Below are positions 9,145 through 17,330 of a stretch of 64,000 bases of DNA, piece by piece (position 1 is the stretch's first letter; each line of letters begins with the position of its first letter). Position numbers and translations under genes: made by a program. Below the pieces are notes generated by a model that made no database searches, was not told where the DNA came from, and worked only from the letters and a program-made list of their open reading frames with translations. This DNA comes from Terriglobia bacterium (lineage in GTDB: Bacteria; Acidobacteriota; UBA6911), in the NCBI GenBank assembly GCA_020072565.1, contig JAIQGI010000034.1:36326-100325 (forward strand), in the 5' to 3' direction.

Positions 9145-10614
9145 ATGTTTACCGACATCAACGTGGTCTTGGTCATTGCAGGCCTTGCGCTCGCGTTCAT
9201 CCTGGCCGTGTATGCGGTGGCGCGCCGCTACAAGAAGGTCGGCCCCAACCAGGTCATGATCATTTCCGGCCGCAAGTACAAGATCAAGACCGCGGACGGG
9301 CGCACCGACGAAGTCGGATTCCGCATCCGGCGCGGCGGCGGCGCCTTCATCCTCCCGCTGGTCGAAAAAATCGACCTCTTGAGTCTGGAGATCATGACCC
9401 TGGATATCACGACCCCGGAGGTCTACACCCGACCCGGTGTGCCGATCATGGTCGAGGGGGTAGCGCAGGTGAAAGTGGGCGGAGACGAGCAGTCCATCCG
9501 CACGGCCTCTGAGCAGTTCTTAGGCAAGACTCCCGAGCAGATCAAGGAAATTGCGATGCAGACCGTCGAAGGACACCTGCGTGCCATCGTGGGCACGATG
9601 TCGATCGAAGACATTTACAGGAATCGCGACCAGTTTGCTTCGTCGGTCCAGGAGGTTGCAGTTTCCGACCTCGCCAACATGGGCATTCAGATCGTGTCGT
9701 TTACCTTGAAGGACATCCGGGACCAGCATGGCTATCTCGAGGCGCTGGGCAAGCCGCGCACGGCTGAGGTAAAACGAGACGCAACCATTGCGCAGGCCGA
9801 GGCGGATCGCGATTCAACCATTAAATCCGCCATGGCGCGTCAGGCGGGCGAGACGGCCAAGTTCCAGGCGGAAACCCAGATTGCCGAAGCTCAGAAGAAT
9901 TTCCTGCTGCAAAAAGCCGGGTTCGATGCCTCGACCAATGAAGCCAAGGCGCAGGCGGACCTTGCTTACGACCTGCAGCGTTACAAAACGAACCAGCTGT
10001 TGAAGCGCGAGGAAGTGCAGGTCGCGGTCATCGAGAAGGAGCAGCAGATCGTCGTGCAGGAGCGCGAGATTCTAAGGCGTGAAAAAGAACTCGAAGCCAC
10101 GGTCAAGCGCCAGGCCGACGCCGAGCGCTACAAGATCCAGACAGAGGCCGAAGCCAATCGCTTCAAGTTCGAAACCGAAGCGCGCGGCCAGGCGGAGGCA
10201 CAAAAGGCGAAGGGTTTTGCGCAAGCCGAGGTCGTAAAGGCGACCGGTACCGCCGAGGCGGATGTCGTCGCCCTCAAGGGTTCAGCCGAGGCGCAGGCGA
10301 TGGCCAAGAAAGCGGCGTCCTGGAAAGATTACAACCAGGCGGCCGTGGTGCAGCTCATCCTGCAGGCTCTGCCGGAAATCGCTCAGGCGATCGCCCAGCC
10401 GCTGGCCAAAACGGAATCCATCACGATCGTCAATACTGGAGGTGACGGTTCCGGGGCCGGTGCCGGCAAGGTCACACGCGATGTTGCCGAGATCATGGCC
10501 CAGCTGCCGCCGATCGTCGAGAACCTGGCCGGAATCGATCTGAAGAAGCTCATCGACCTGGTTCCGCAGCTCAAGGCCGACCAGCCAAAGAAGCCCGGGG
10601 CTGACACAAAGTGA
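9145..10614 (+). CDS. Flotillin (SPFH-domain membrane scaffold)
   Basis: 489 residues, a typical flotillin length. One N-terminal membrane helix (VVLVIAGLALAFILAVYAVA) precedes an SPFH/band-7 domain (about 25-215) that includes VEGVAQVKVGGD and HLRAIVGTMSIEDIY. A long coiled coil rich in Glu-Ala repeats (about 220-400; AQAEADRDS, AEANRFKFETEARGQAEA) follows, then a C-terminal oligomerisation-type tail with a Gly-rich turn near 435. It is the partner of the upstream NfeD gene (23-nt gap). Flotillins form lipid-raft-like domains that gather signalling and transport proteins. It is convergent with the MCE gene. No intrinsic terminator is evident in the 77-nt gap. Confidence 0.95.
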   Translation: MFTDINVVLVIAGLALAFILAVYAVARRYKKVGPNQVMIISGRKYKIKTADGRTDEVGFRIRRGGGAFILPLVEKIDLLSLEIMTLDITTPEVYTRPGVPIMVEGVAQVKVGGDEQSIRTASEQFLGKTPEQIKEIAMQTVEGHLRAIVGTMSIEDIYRNRDQFASSVQEVAVSDLANMGIQIVSFTLKDIRDQHGYLEALGKPRTAEVKRDATIAQAEADRDSTIKSAMARQAGETAKFQAETQIAEAQKNFLLQKAGFDASTNEAKAQADLAYDLQRYKTNQLLKREEVQVAVIEKEQQIVVQEREILRREKELEATVKRQADAERYKIQTEAEANRFKFETEARGQAEAQKAKGFAQAEVVKATGTAEADVVALKGSAEAQAMAKKAASWKDYNQAAVVQLILQALPEIAQAIAQPLAKTESITIVNTGGDGSGAGAGKVTRDVAEIMAQLPPIVENLAGIDLKKLIDLVPQLKADQPKKPGADTK

Positions 10615-10691
10615 GGTGTGAAGAAAGCAACGATTCCGTTTTTCCACATCCTGCATCGCCGCCGAAGTGGAAAGGCGGAAAGTCCCCATCT

Positions 10692-11411
10692 TCACTTTTT
10701 TAGTTTGTCGATCTCGTCCTGAATCCGGCGCGCACCGGCCTCGTCCCCCTTCTTTCGCATCCAATCGCGCGCCTGTTCGAGTTTTTGCATCACGGCGTCG
10801 AACTCCTGCTGATGATCTTTGCGAAACTGCTCCAAGCTCTCCTTGGCTTGCTTCGTTCCTTCCTCAGCCATAATCTTCAGCTGCACAAGGGCGGCTTCGA
10901 CTTCCTTCCGATAGGGTGATTGTTTGTACTCTTCCAGAAGTTGCGCGGCCTGATCTTTGAGCTGCTGCCAGTACGCGAGGGTGAGCTGTTTCCCTTGCTC
11001 CACCAAGGTAGGCTTCGGAGGGCTGATTCCTTGAATCCTCTCGCCGTCGGCAAAGGCAGGGCCGGGTTCGGAAGGGGTCTCGACTTCGATGGCGTTGCTG
11101 CCGACGAGTCCGAAAAGCGCCGCCCGCTTCAGCGTGAATTGGGTGCCGCGGGTAATGCGCGCCGCATAATCTTCGTTCAGTCGGACCGTGACCCCGATCT
11201 GATTGTCGACGAGGGGCTCAATCTTCACCACCCTGCCCACCACGTAGTTGTGCCAGACGACCGGGTCCTCCCGCTTCAGCTCGCCGATATCGGGGAAAAG
11301 GACCACAAGCGTCCGCGGACCGCCGCTGACCAGAAGCCAGATCAGAGCCGCCAGCGCGATGACGGCCGCGCCTACGCTCAGCCACAGCCCCCTGTTTTCT
11401 CTAAAAGACAT
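10692..11411 (-). CDS. MCE-domain (MlaD-like) lipid-transport protein
   Basis: 239 residues. An N-terminal membrane anchor (LWLSVGAAVIALAALIWLLV) leads into one MCE domain (about 33-125; RTLVVLFPDIGELKREDPV, VGRVVKIEP, ITRGTQFTLKRAALFG, SNAIEV). The remainder is a charged helical coiled coil (about 140-239). MCE proteins form rings that carry phospholipid between inner and outer membranes together with an MlaEF-type ABC pump. No permease, ATPase or MlaC gene lies here, so this is an orphan copy. Its place beside the NfeD-flotillin pair suggests a membrane-lipid theme (inference). Mature MlaD is shorter; the long C-terminal helix is the unusual part. Confidence 0.82.
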   Translation of the reverse strand: MSFRENRGLWLSVGAAVIALAALIWLLVSGGPRTLVVLFPDIGELKREDPVVWHNYVVGRVVKIEPLVDNQIGVTVRLNEDYAARITRGTQFTLKRAALFGLVGSNAIEVETPSEPGPAFADGERIQGISPPKPTLVEQGKQLTLAYWQQLKDQAAQLLEEYKQSPYRKEVEAALVQLKIMAEEGTKQAKESLEQFRKDHQQEFDAVMQKLEQARDWMRKKGDEAGARRIQDEIDKLKK

Positions 11412-11471
11412 GGCAACCTCCGCTGAGGTCTGGAATTAAGTGCCATCATAGCACTACGACGGCAAAAAAAT

Positions 11472-11557
11472 CTCAACGCAGAAATCGCGGAGATCGCGGA
11501 GAACTGGAATGTCTTTAAGGTCTTTTTCTCTGCGGTGTCCGCGGCCTCTGGGTTGAG
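11472..11557. repeat. Dispersed CGCAGAG-type hairpin repeat, copy 1
   Basis: Left arm CTCAACGCAGAAATCGCGG and a right arm ending in CCGCGGCCTCTGGGTTGAG are imperfect inverted complements around a spacer of about 20 nt. Related sequence is seen at 18880, 23015, 27515, 31225, 43204, 44655 and 46066, always between genes. Confidence 0.7.
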
Positions 11558-11746
11558 CGTGCGCCTGCAGGTGAGCAGCAGAAATTTGTGGCATTCGCAG
11601 GGCGGGAGTTTTATCTTGTCCCTTCAGTCTTTTGGGCCGCTGGCGACAAGGCCCGGCAAATCCCCGCGATTGGCTGCCGCGGGGGAATGCCGGCAGCAGC
11701 GGACTGGCCGTTCCCGATCCTGATCCGTCATAAAAGGAGACAGCTT

Positions 11747-13705
11747 ATGAAAAGAACCGTAAGAGCCCTAATACTGGCTTGTTGTGTGCTCTCGCTCGCC
11801 GTCTTGAGCGACACTCCCGCCCAGGTGCAAGCCCCCAAGGACGGCCAGTCCAAATTCTGGATCGTTCCCGGCCTGCGCCAGGGTCCCAGCTATTTTCGTC
11901 GCAACATCCTGAAAGAGACCACGCCCCTTGTGGAAGGGGTCATGGATTTCAAGCACTACCATAAGTACACCGAGCAGGTCGAGTTTTTCAAGAAGTGGGA
12001 AAAGCAGTATGCCGATCTGGTCGACCTGTACGTGGTCGCGCAGAGCTATGGGGGCATTGATATCTACCAGCTGACTGTGACCAACAAGAAGACCGGCAAG
12101 GCCACCGACAAACCTGCCATGTACATCGAAGGCAACCGCCATGCAGGGGAAGTCACCGCGGCCGAATCGGCGCTCTGGATGTTGAACTATATGCTCACCA
12201 ATTACGGAAAGGATAAGGAAGTTACCCGCCTTCTGGACAACTTCACCTTCTATTTCCGGCCCTGCAACAATCCCGACGGCAGTCTTCTCTATCTGGAGAC
12301 GGCCCAGACTTTGCGCAGCACAATTCATCCTTATGATGACGACGGCGACGGCCTGCTCGATGAGGACCCGGCCGATGATATCGACGGCGACGGCTTCATA
12401 TGCCAGATGCGCATCAAGGTGCCCATGGGCCAGGGAGATTCCATTATTGATCCCCGTGATCCGACCGGCCGCCTGATGAGGCGGGTCCAACCGCCGCAGC
12501 AGGGCGATTACCGGGTGATATCCGAGGGAATCGACAACGACAAGGACGGCCGTGTCAACGAGGATGGTATCGGTGGGCTCGATCTCCACCGAAACTACGT
12601 TGAGAACTGGCGGCCCATGACGGAAGAGACCGAGCGTGGATTTACTCAGGGCGGTGCCGGCGAGTACCCCCTGTCGGAAATCGAAACCCGCTCCGTGGTG
12701 ACGTTCCTTTTATCCCATCCGAACGTATCGGTTGCCAACTCGATGGATACCACCGTCCCCATGCATCTGCGGCCGCCTTCCACGTCACCCAGCGATGAGC
12801 GCATGTATCCGGACGACCTCGATCTTTACAAAACCTTCGATAAAAAAGGGAAAGAGATTACCGGCTACGCAAGGGCGGGCGACGTTTATATGGACTATAG
12901 CGGCGGCCGCGGCAGCCCGCTGTTCGGTCACGGTCCCGATTTCGGCTACTGGTACTATGGCGCCATCTGGTACGGGGATGAGCTCTATGACGGTGGCCGC
13001 TCCATCGGCGATTACAACAAGGATGGTGTCACCGATGACTTGGACCGGCTGCAATACAGCGACAAGGAACTCAAAATGCCTCGTTTCCACCCCTGGAAGA
13101 AGGCCATTCATCCTGACTATGGCGAGGTGGAAGTAGGCGGCTTCGACGGCAAGTTCATGAGCCAGAACCCGCCCCCCGAAAAGCTTGAAGAGTGGGCGGA
13201 AAAAGAGGCACGCTTCAACCTGATGCTGGCGGCCAGCCTGCCGCACGTTGAAATGCAGGAACCGAAAATCACCGGCCAAGGTGACGAATACACGATCGAG
13301 GTCAATGTTCAAAACCAGGGCTTCATTCCCACGGCCCTGCGCCAGGCCCAGCTGGTCAAGATCGTGCGGCCCGACACTGTTTCCCTGGTATTCCCGCCGG
13401 GAATGATGCAGGCGATGGGAGGACGGGGAGGGTTCGGAGGCCGGGGAGGCGGCGGAGGCAGAGGCGGTCGCGGCGAGGCTCCGCCGGCTCAGCCCGCGAC
13501 TCCGAGTCAAGACAAGGTGACCATGGTGGAGCCGCAGGGCCGGCCCGTAGTCACGATTGACCGTCTCGCCGGCAATGAAGCCAAGCCGGCGACCTTTAAA
13601 GTTCGCCTCAACGGCATTGCCGGCACCGAGTGTACGGTACGCTACGCTTCTACCCGCGGCGGTGTCGTTGACAGGAGGATCTTCATCGGCAAGAAGCAGG
13701 ACTAG
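11747..13705 (+). CDS. Secreted M14-family zinc carboxypeptidase
   Basis: 652 residues from ATG 11747, preceded by AAAGGAGA; the frame opens earlier (11588) without an RBS. Signal peptide at 1-26. The peptidase domain begins near 65. EGNRHAGE supplies zinc ligands His132 and Glu135, NNPDG and DLHRNY are the conserved M14 turns, and GEVEVGG is near the usual catalytic Glu. Asp/Gly-rich DDDGDGLLDEDP and DNDKDGRVNEDG stretches resemble calcium-binding loops. A Gly/Arg-rich tract (about residues 560-590) precedes a C-terminal beta domain. Where the third zinc His is expected before LRPPS, I read MDTTVPMH, so a ligand may be changed. It likely trims peptides outside the cell. The gene stands alone and ends at a strong hairpin. 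Confidence 0.88.
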   Translation: MKRTVRALILACCVLSLAVLSDTPAQVQAPKDGQSKFWIVPGLRQGPSYFRRNILKETTPLVEGVMDFKHYHKYTEQVEFFKKWEKQYADLVDLYVVAQSYGGIDIYQLTVTNKKTGKATDKPAMYIEGNRHAGEVTAAESALWMLNYMLTNYGKDKEVTRLLDNFTFYFRPCNNPDGSLLYLETAQTLRSTIHPYDDDGDGLLDEDPADDIDGDGFICQMRIKVPMGQGDSIIDPRDPTGRLMRRVQPPQQGDYRVISEGIDNDKDGRVNEDGIGGLDLHRNYVENWRPMTEETERGFTQGGAGEYPLSEIETRSVVTFLLSHPNVSVANSMDTTVPMHLRPPSTSPSDERMYPDDLDLYKTFDKKGKEITGYARAGDVYMDYSGGRGSPLFGHGPDFGYWYYGAIWYGDELYDGGRSIGDYNKDGVTDDLDRLQYSDKELKMPRFHPWKKAIHPDYGEVEVGGFDGKFMSQNPPPEKLEEWAEKEARFNLMLAASLPHVEMQEPKITGQGDEYTIEVNVQNQGFIPTALRQAQLVKIVRPDTVSLVFPPGMMQAMGGRGGFGGRGGGGGRGGRGEAPPAQPATPSQDKVTMVEPQGRPVVTIDRLAGNEAKPATFKVRLNGIAGTECTVRYASTRGGVVDRRIFIGKKQD

Positions 13706-13729
13706 ACGAAACACTCATCGATATATCGA

Positions 13730-13756
13730 CAAGGGCGAACCTGGTGTTCGCCCTTG
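13730..13756. terminator. Hairpin between convergent genes
   Basis: A perfect 11-bp stem, CAAGGGCGAAC with its complement, has a CTGGT loop. It starts 25 nt after the M14 stop codon and 78 nt beyond the cusA stop on the other strand. There is no T-run, so it is a stem-only, possibly bidirectional terminator. Confidence 0.5.
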
Positions 13757-13833
13757 CCCCGGAACCACGAAACACACCAAAGACGTGCGACGGGTCCCGC
13801 AGTCGCATCGGTCTCATGACTCGGTGATCCTTG

Positions 13834-16800
13834 TCATGCCGTCAGTGACTTCCTGACCTCGAAGTTCCACTTCCAGATCTCGTAAATCGCGGGATACACC
13901 ACCAGTTCCAGCAGAAACGATGTGAAAATCCCGCCGATCATCGGCGCCGCGATCCGCTTCATGACATCCGAGCCCGTCCCGGTGGCCCACAGGATCGGGA
14001 CCAGCCCGAGGAACGTGGTGGCAACGGTCATGAACTTCGGGCGGATGCGCTTAGCGGCTCCGTGGATGATGGCGTCGCGCAGCTCGGAGAGGCTGCCCAG
14101 CCGTCCCTCCTTTTTCGCCTGTTCGTAAGAGAGGTCGAGGTAGAGCAGCATGAACACGCCGGTCTCGGCGTCGACCCCGAGCAGTGCGATCAGCCCGACC
14201 CAGACGCCGATGCTCATGTTGTAGCCCAGCAGGTAGAGAAACCAGATCGCCCCGATTGCGGAAAAGGGAACAGCCAGGATGACGATCAGGGTCTTGGTGA
14301 TTGCCCGCGTGTTGAGGTACAGGAGCAGGAAAATCAGGAACAGTGTCAGCGGCACGACCAGCGTCAGCCGCTGCTTGACCCGCTGCATGGCCTCATACTG
14401 GCCGCTCCAGAACAGGGCATATCCGGGCGGCAGTTGCACCTTGCTCCTCAGGATCAGATCCGCCTCTTCGATGTAGCTTGCCGGGTCGCGCCCGGCGATG
14501 TCCACATACACGTAGCCGGTCAACAGGCCATCTTCGTTGCGCAACATCGATGGCCCGGCGGTGGCGCGGATCTCGGCGAGCTGTCCAAGCGGGATCTGTC
14601 TTTGCCCTTCTCCCACCGGCACCAGCACCCGGCCCAGCGCTCCGAGGTCGGACCGGAAATCGCGCATGTAGCGGACGTTGACGGGGTAGCGCTCACGTCC
14701 CTCGACGGTGGTCGTGACATTCTCTCCGCCGATCGCGTTTTGCACCGCACTTTGAGCTTCGTCGATGCTCAGCCCGTAACGGGCCAGCTCTTCACGATTC
14801 CAGGCAAAATCGAGAAAGTATCCGCCCCCGGTGCGCTCCGAAAACACGTTCCGGGTTCCTCGAACGTCGGGCAACAGCGCTTCGACCTGAGTGCCGATTT
14901 CCTCGATCGTCTGCAGGTCGGCGCCGGAGATCTTGAGCCCGATCGGGGTGCGCATCCCCGTAGTCAGCATGTCGATCCGGCCTTTGACGGGCATGGTCCA
15001 GGAGTTCGAGACTCCCGGGAGCTTGAGAGCTTCATTCAACTGATTGACCAGTTCCTCCTGCGAGATGTGATCAGGCGTGATGCGCCGGAAGATGGGTTTG
15101 ATCCACTCGGGCGCCCAAGAGGAGTACCAGGTCCCGATCCTGCGCCACTCGTTGTCGGGTTTGAGGGTGATGACGGTTTCCAGCATCGAGAGGGGCGCCG
15201 GGTCGGTCGGCGTTTCGGCTCGGCCGGCCTTGCCCAGCACGCGATCGACTTCCGGGAATTGCTTGATGATCCGGTCGGTGATCTGCAGCAGTTTTTGGGC
15301 CTCGCCGATGGAAATGCCCGGCATGGTGGAAGGCATGTACAAGAGCGAGCCCTCAGCGAGTGGCGGCATGAATTCCGAGCCGAGCTTCAGGTAGACCGGG
15401 ATTGTAAGGACGACCAGCGCGCAGGCCACCCCGATGACGCTCCACTTCCAGCGCAGCGACCAGGCCACAACCGGTTCGTAAAGGCGGATCAGCCGGCGGC
15501 TGATCGGATGCTTGTCTTCAGAATGAATCGTGCCGACCAGAAGGGCGTTCGCGGCCTTGCGCAGCCAGGCCGGGCGGAACTCAAAGTTCTTGAGGTGGGT
15601 GAACATCAACCGCAGAGCCGGATCGAGCGTGATCGCAAGCGCCGCTGCCACGATCATCGACAGGTTTTTCGTATACGCGAGCGGCTTGAACAGGCGCCCT
15701 TCCTGCGCTTCCAGTGTCAGCACCGGGAGGAACGAAACCGCGATCACCAGGAGCGCGAAGAAGCTGGGTCCGCCCACTTCCTTGACAGCGTTGATGATGA
15801 CGGTGCGGTAGTCCTCTTTCCGGTCGGTGCGCTGCCAGTATTCGAGCTTCTTGTGCGTCTGCTCGACTACGACAATCGCGGCATCCACGAGCGCCCCGAT
15901 CGCGATGGCGATCCCCCCCAGAGACATGATGTTGGATGTGATCCCGAGAAACCGGAACGGGATGAACGAGATCAGCACTGCGATGGGTATGGTGATGACG
16001 GGGATCACAGCGCTGGGGAAGTGCCAGAGGAAGATCAGGATGACCAGCACCACGGTGATGATGACCTCGATCAGGGTGGACTTCAGGTTGTCGATGGAGC
16101 GCCGGATCAACTCGGAGCGATCGTAGATGGGGACGATCTTTACGCCGTGCGGAAGGCCGGGTTCGATCTGGCGTATCTTCGCCTTGACGCGCTCGATGAC
16201 GTCGAGCGCATTCTCTCCCTGCCGCATCACCACGATGCCGGAGACGGTTTCGCCGGTGCCGTCCAGGTCGGAGACTCCTCGGCGCAAATCCGGGCCCAGC
16301 ACGACCTGCCCGACGTCCTTGACGCGAATCGGGGTGCCGTTATCGCTGGCGATCAGAACGATATTCTCAATGTCGTGGATCGAGCGGGCATAGCCGAGGC
16401 CGCGCACCATGTACTCGGTGCCGCCGAACTCGATCAGGCGGCCGCCGACGTCATTGTTGCCGCCGCGCACGGCTTCCACGACGCGGTTGATGGCGATTCC
16501 GTAAGCTTGGAGCCGGTTGGGATCCACATTCACCTGGTACTGCTTGCCGAATCCGCCTATGGGTGCGACCTCGGCGACGCCCGGGACCGACTTGAGGTAA
16601 TAGCGGAGGTACCAGTCCTGGTAGGAGCGCAGTTCCGCAAGGCTGTGCTCGCCGGAATTGTCGACAAGGACGTACTGGAATATCCATCCCAGGCCCGTGG
16701 CGTCGGGGCCGAGTTCGGTTCTCACGCCGTCGGGGAGGCGGGCCAACACGCCGGAGAGATATTCCAGCGTGCGCGAGCGCGCCCAGTAGATATCGGTGCC

Positions 16801-17094
16801 GTCCTCGTAGACGACATATACGTAGGAGTAGCCGAAATCGGAAAACCCGCGGACCGCCCGTACCCGGGGTGCGCCCAGCATTGCCGTAACAATCGGATAC
16901 GTGACCTGGTTTTCGATGATGTCGGGGCTGCGGTCCCAGCGCGAATAAACGATCACCTGCGTATCGCTCAGATCCGGAATCGCATCGAGCGGCGTGTGCG
17001 TCATCGACCACCACCCACCTATAGCGGCGGCCAGTGCCAACGCGATAATGATGATCTTGTTATTTGCGGAGAATTCGATAATACGATTAATCAT
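13834..17094 (-). CDS. cusA: Cu(I)/Ag(I)-type RND efflux pump, inner-membrane subunit
   Basis: 1086 residues, a normal length for heavy-metal RND pumps. The start MINRIIEFSANNKIIIIAL gives the first helix. DAIPDLSDTQVIV and GFSDFGYSYVYV are HME-RND signatures, and the two six-helix halves are clear (for example VIITVVLVILIFLW and LTLVVPLTLFLIFLLLYL). Methionines in LLYMPSTMPG, DPAPLSMLETV and RIDMLTTGMRTPIG sit where E. coli CusA has its Cu/Ag-binding Met set, which favours monovalent copper or silver over zinc or cobalt. It is last in the operon after cusB and the YHS gene, 71 nt downstream. No outer-membrane channel gene (CusC) is in the window, so one must be borrowed. Confidence 0.95.
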   Translation of the reverse strand: MINRIIEFSANNKIIIIALALAAAIGGWWSMTHTPLDAIPDLSDTQVIVYSRWDRSPDIIENQVTYPIVTAMLGAPRVRAVRGFSDFGYSYVYVVYEDGTDIYWARSRTLEYLSGVLARLPDGVRTELGPDATGLGWIFQYVLVDNSGEHSLAELRSYQDWYLRYYLKSVPGVAEVAPIGGFGKQYQVNVDPNRLQAYGIAINRVVEAVRGGNNDVGGRLIEFGGTEYMVRGLGYARSIHDIENIVLIASDNGTPIRVKDVGQVVLGPDLRRGVSDLDGTGETVSGIVVMRQGENALDVIERVKAKIRQIEPGLPHGVKIVPIYDRSELIRRSIDNLKSTLIEVIITVVLVILIFLWHFPSAVIPVITIPIAVLISFIPFRFLGITSNIMSLGGIAIAIGALVDAAIVVVEQTHKKLEYWQRTDRKEDYRTVIINAVKEVGGPSFFALLVIAVSFLPVLTLEAQEGRLFKPLAYTKNLSMIVAAALAITLDPALRLMFTHLKNFEFRPAWLRKAANALLVGTIHSEDKHPISRRLIRLYEPVVAWSLRWKWSVIGVACALVVLTIPVYLKLGSEFMPPLAEGSLLYMPSTMPGISIGEAQKLLQITDRIIKQFPEVDRVLGKAGRAETPTDPAPLSMLETVITLKPDNEWRRIGTWYSSWAPEWIKPIFRRITPDHISQEELVNQLNEALKLPGVSNSWTMPVKGRIDMLTTGMRTPIGLKISGADLQTIEEIGTQVEALLPDVRGTRNVFSERTGGGYFLDFAWNREELARYGLSIDEAQSAVQNAIGGENVTTTVEGRERYPVNVRYMRDFRSDLGALGRVLVPVGEGQRQIPLGQLAEIRATAGPSMLRNEDGLLTGYVYVDIAGRDPASYIEEADLILRSKVQLPPGYALFWSGQYEAMQRVKQRLTLVVPLTLFLIFLLLYLNTRAITKTLIVILAVPFSAIGAIWFLYLLGYNMSIGVWVGLIALLGVDAETGVFMLLYLDLSYEQAKKEGRLGSLSELRDAIIHGAAKRIRPKFMTVATTFLGLVPILWATGTGSDVMKRIAAPMIGGIFTSFLLELVVYPAIYEIWKWNFEVRKSLTA

Positions 17095-17165
17095 ATGAGT
17101 CCGTGAATGTCGTGTCTGTTGTGCGGGGCCTGTGCTTCGAGTTCCTGAACAGGCCGGAGCGCCGG

Positions 17166-17330
17166 CTATTTCCTGACGTATTTCTCGGGACTCTTGTCAA
17201 ACTGCGCCTTGCAGGAGTCGGCGCAAAAGTAATAGGTGACCTCCTTATATAGGCTCGTCCTGCCCACTGCCTTGGCTTTGTCGCGGTCCACGTCCATGCC
17301 GCACACAGGATCCTTGCATTTGTCGGACAT
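17166..17330 (-). CDS. Small YHS-domain metal-binding protein
   Basis: 54 residues: the chain opens MSDKCKDPVCGMDVD, has VTYYFCADSC in the middle and ends EKYVRK. DPVCGM plus YYFCxxxC is the full YHS signature, so the product is a free-standing YHS domain likely to bind copper or another soft metal. Its start codon directly abuts the stop of the adaptor gene and cusA follows after 71 nt, so it is co-transcribed with the pump. It closely resembles the domain at the C-terminus of the adjacent adaptor, which suggests local duplication. It may act as a metal chaperone, as CusF does elsewhere (inference). Confidence 0.85.
   Translation of the reverse strand: MSDKCKDPVCGMDVDRDKAKAVGRTSLYKEVTYYFCADSCKAQFDKSPEKYVRK

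Noticed and set aside
14062..17106. 1014-codon open frame antisense to cusA
   Set aside because: It lies fully opposite a clear RND pump gene in GC-rich DNA, is rich in Asp/Arg/His with no domain, and is a typical codon-bias shadow.
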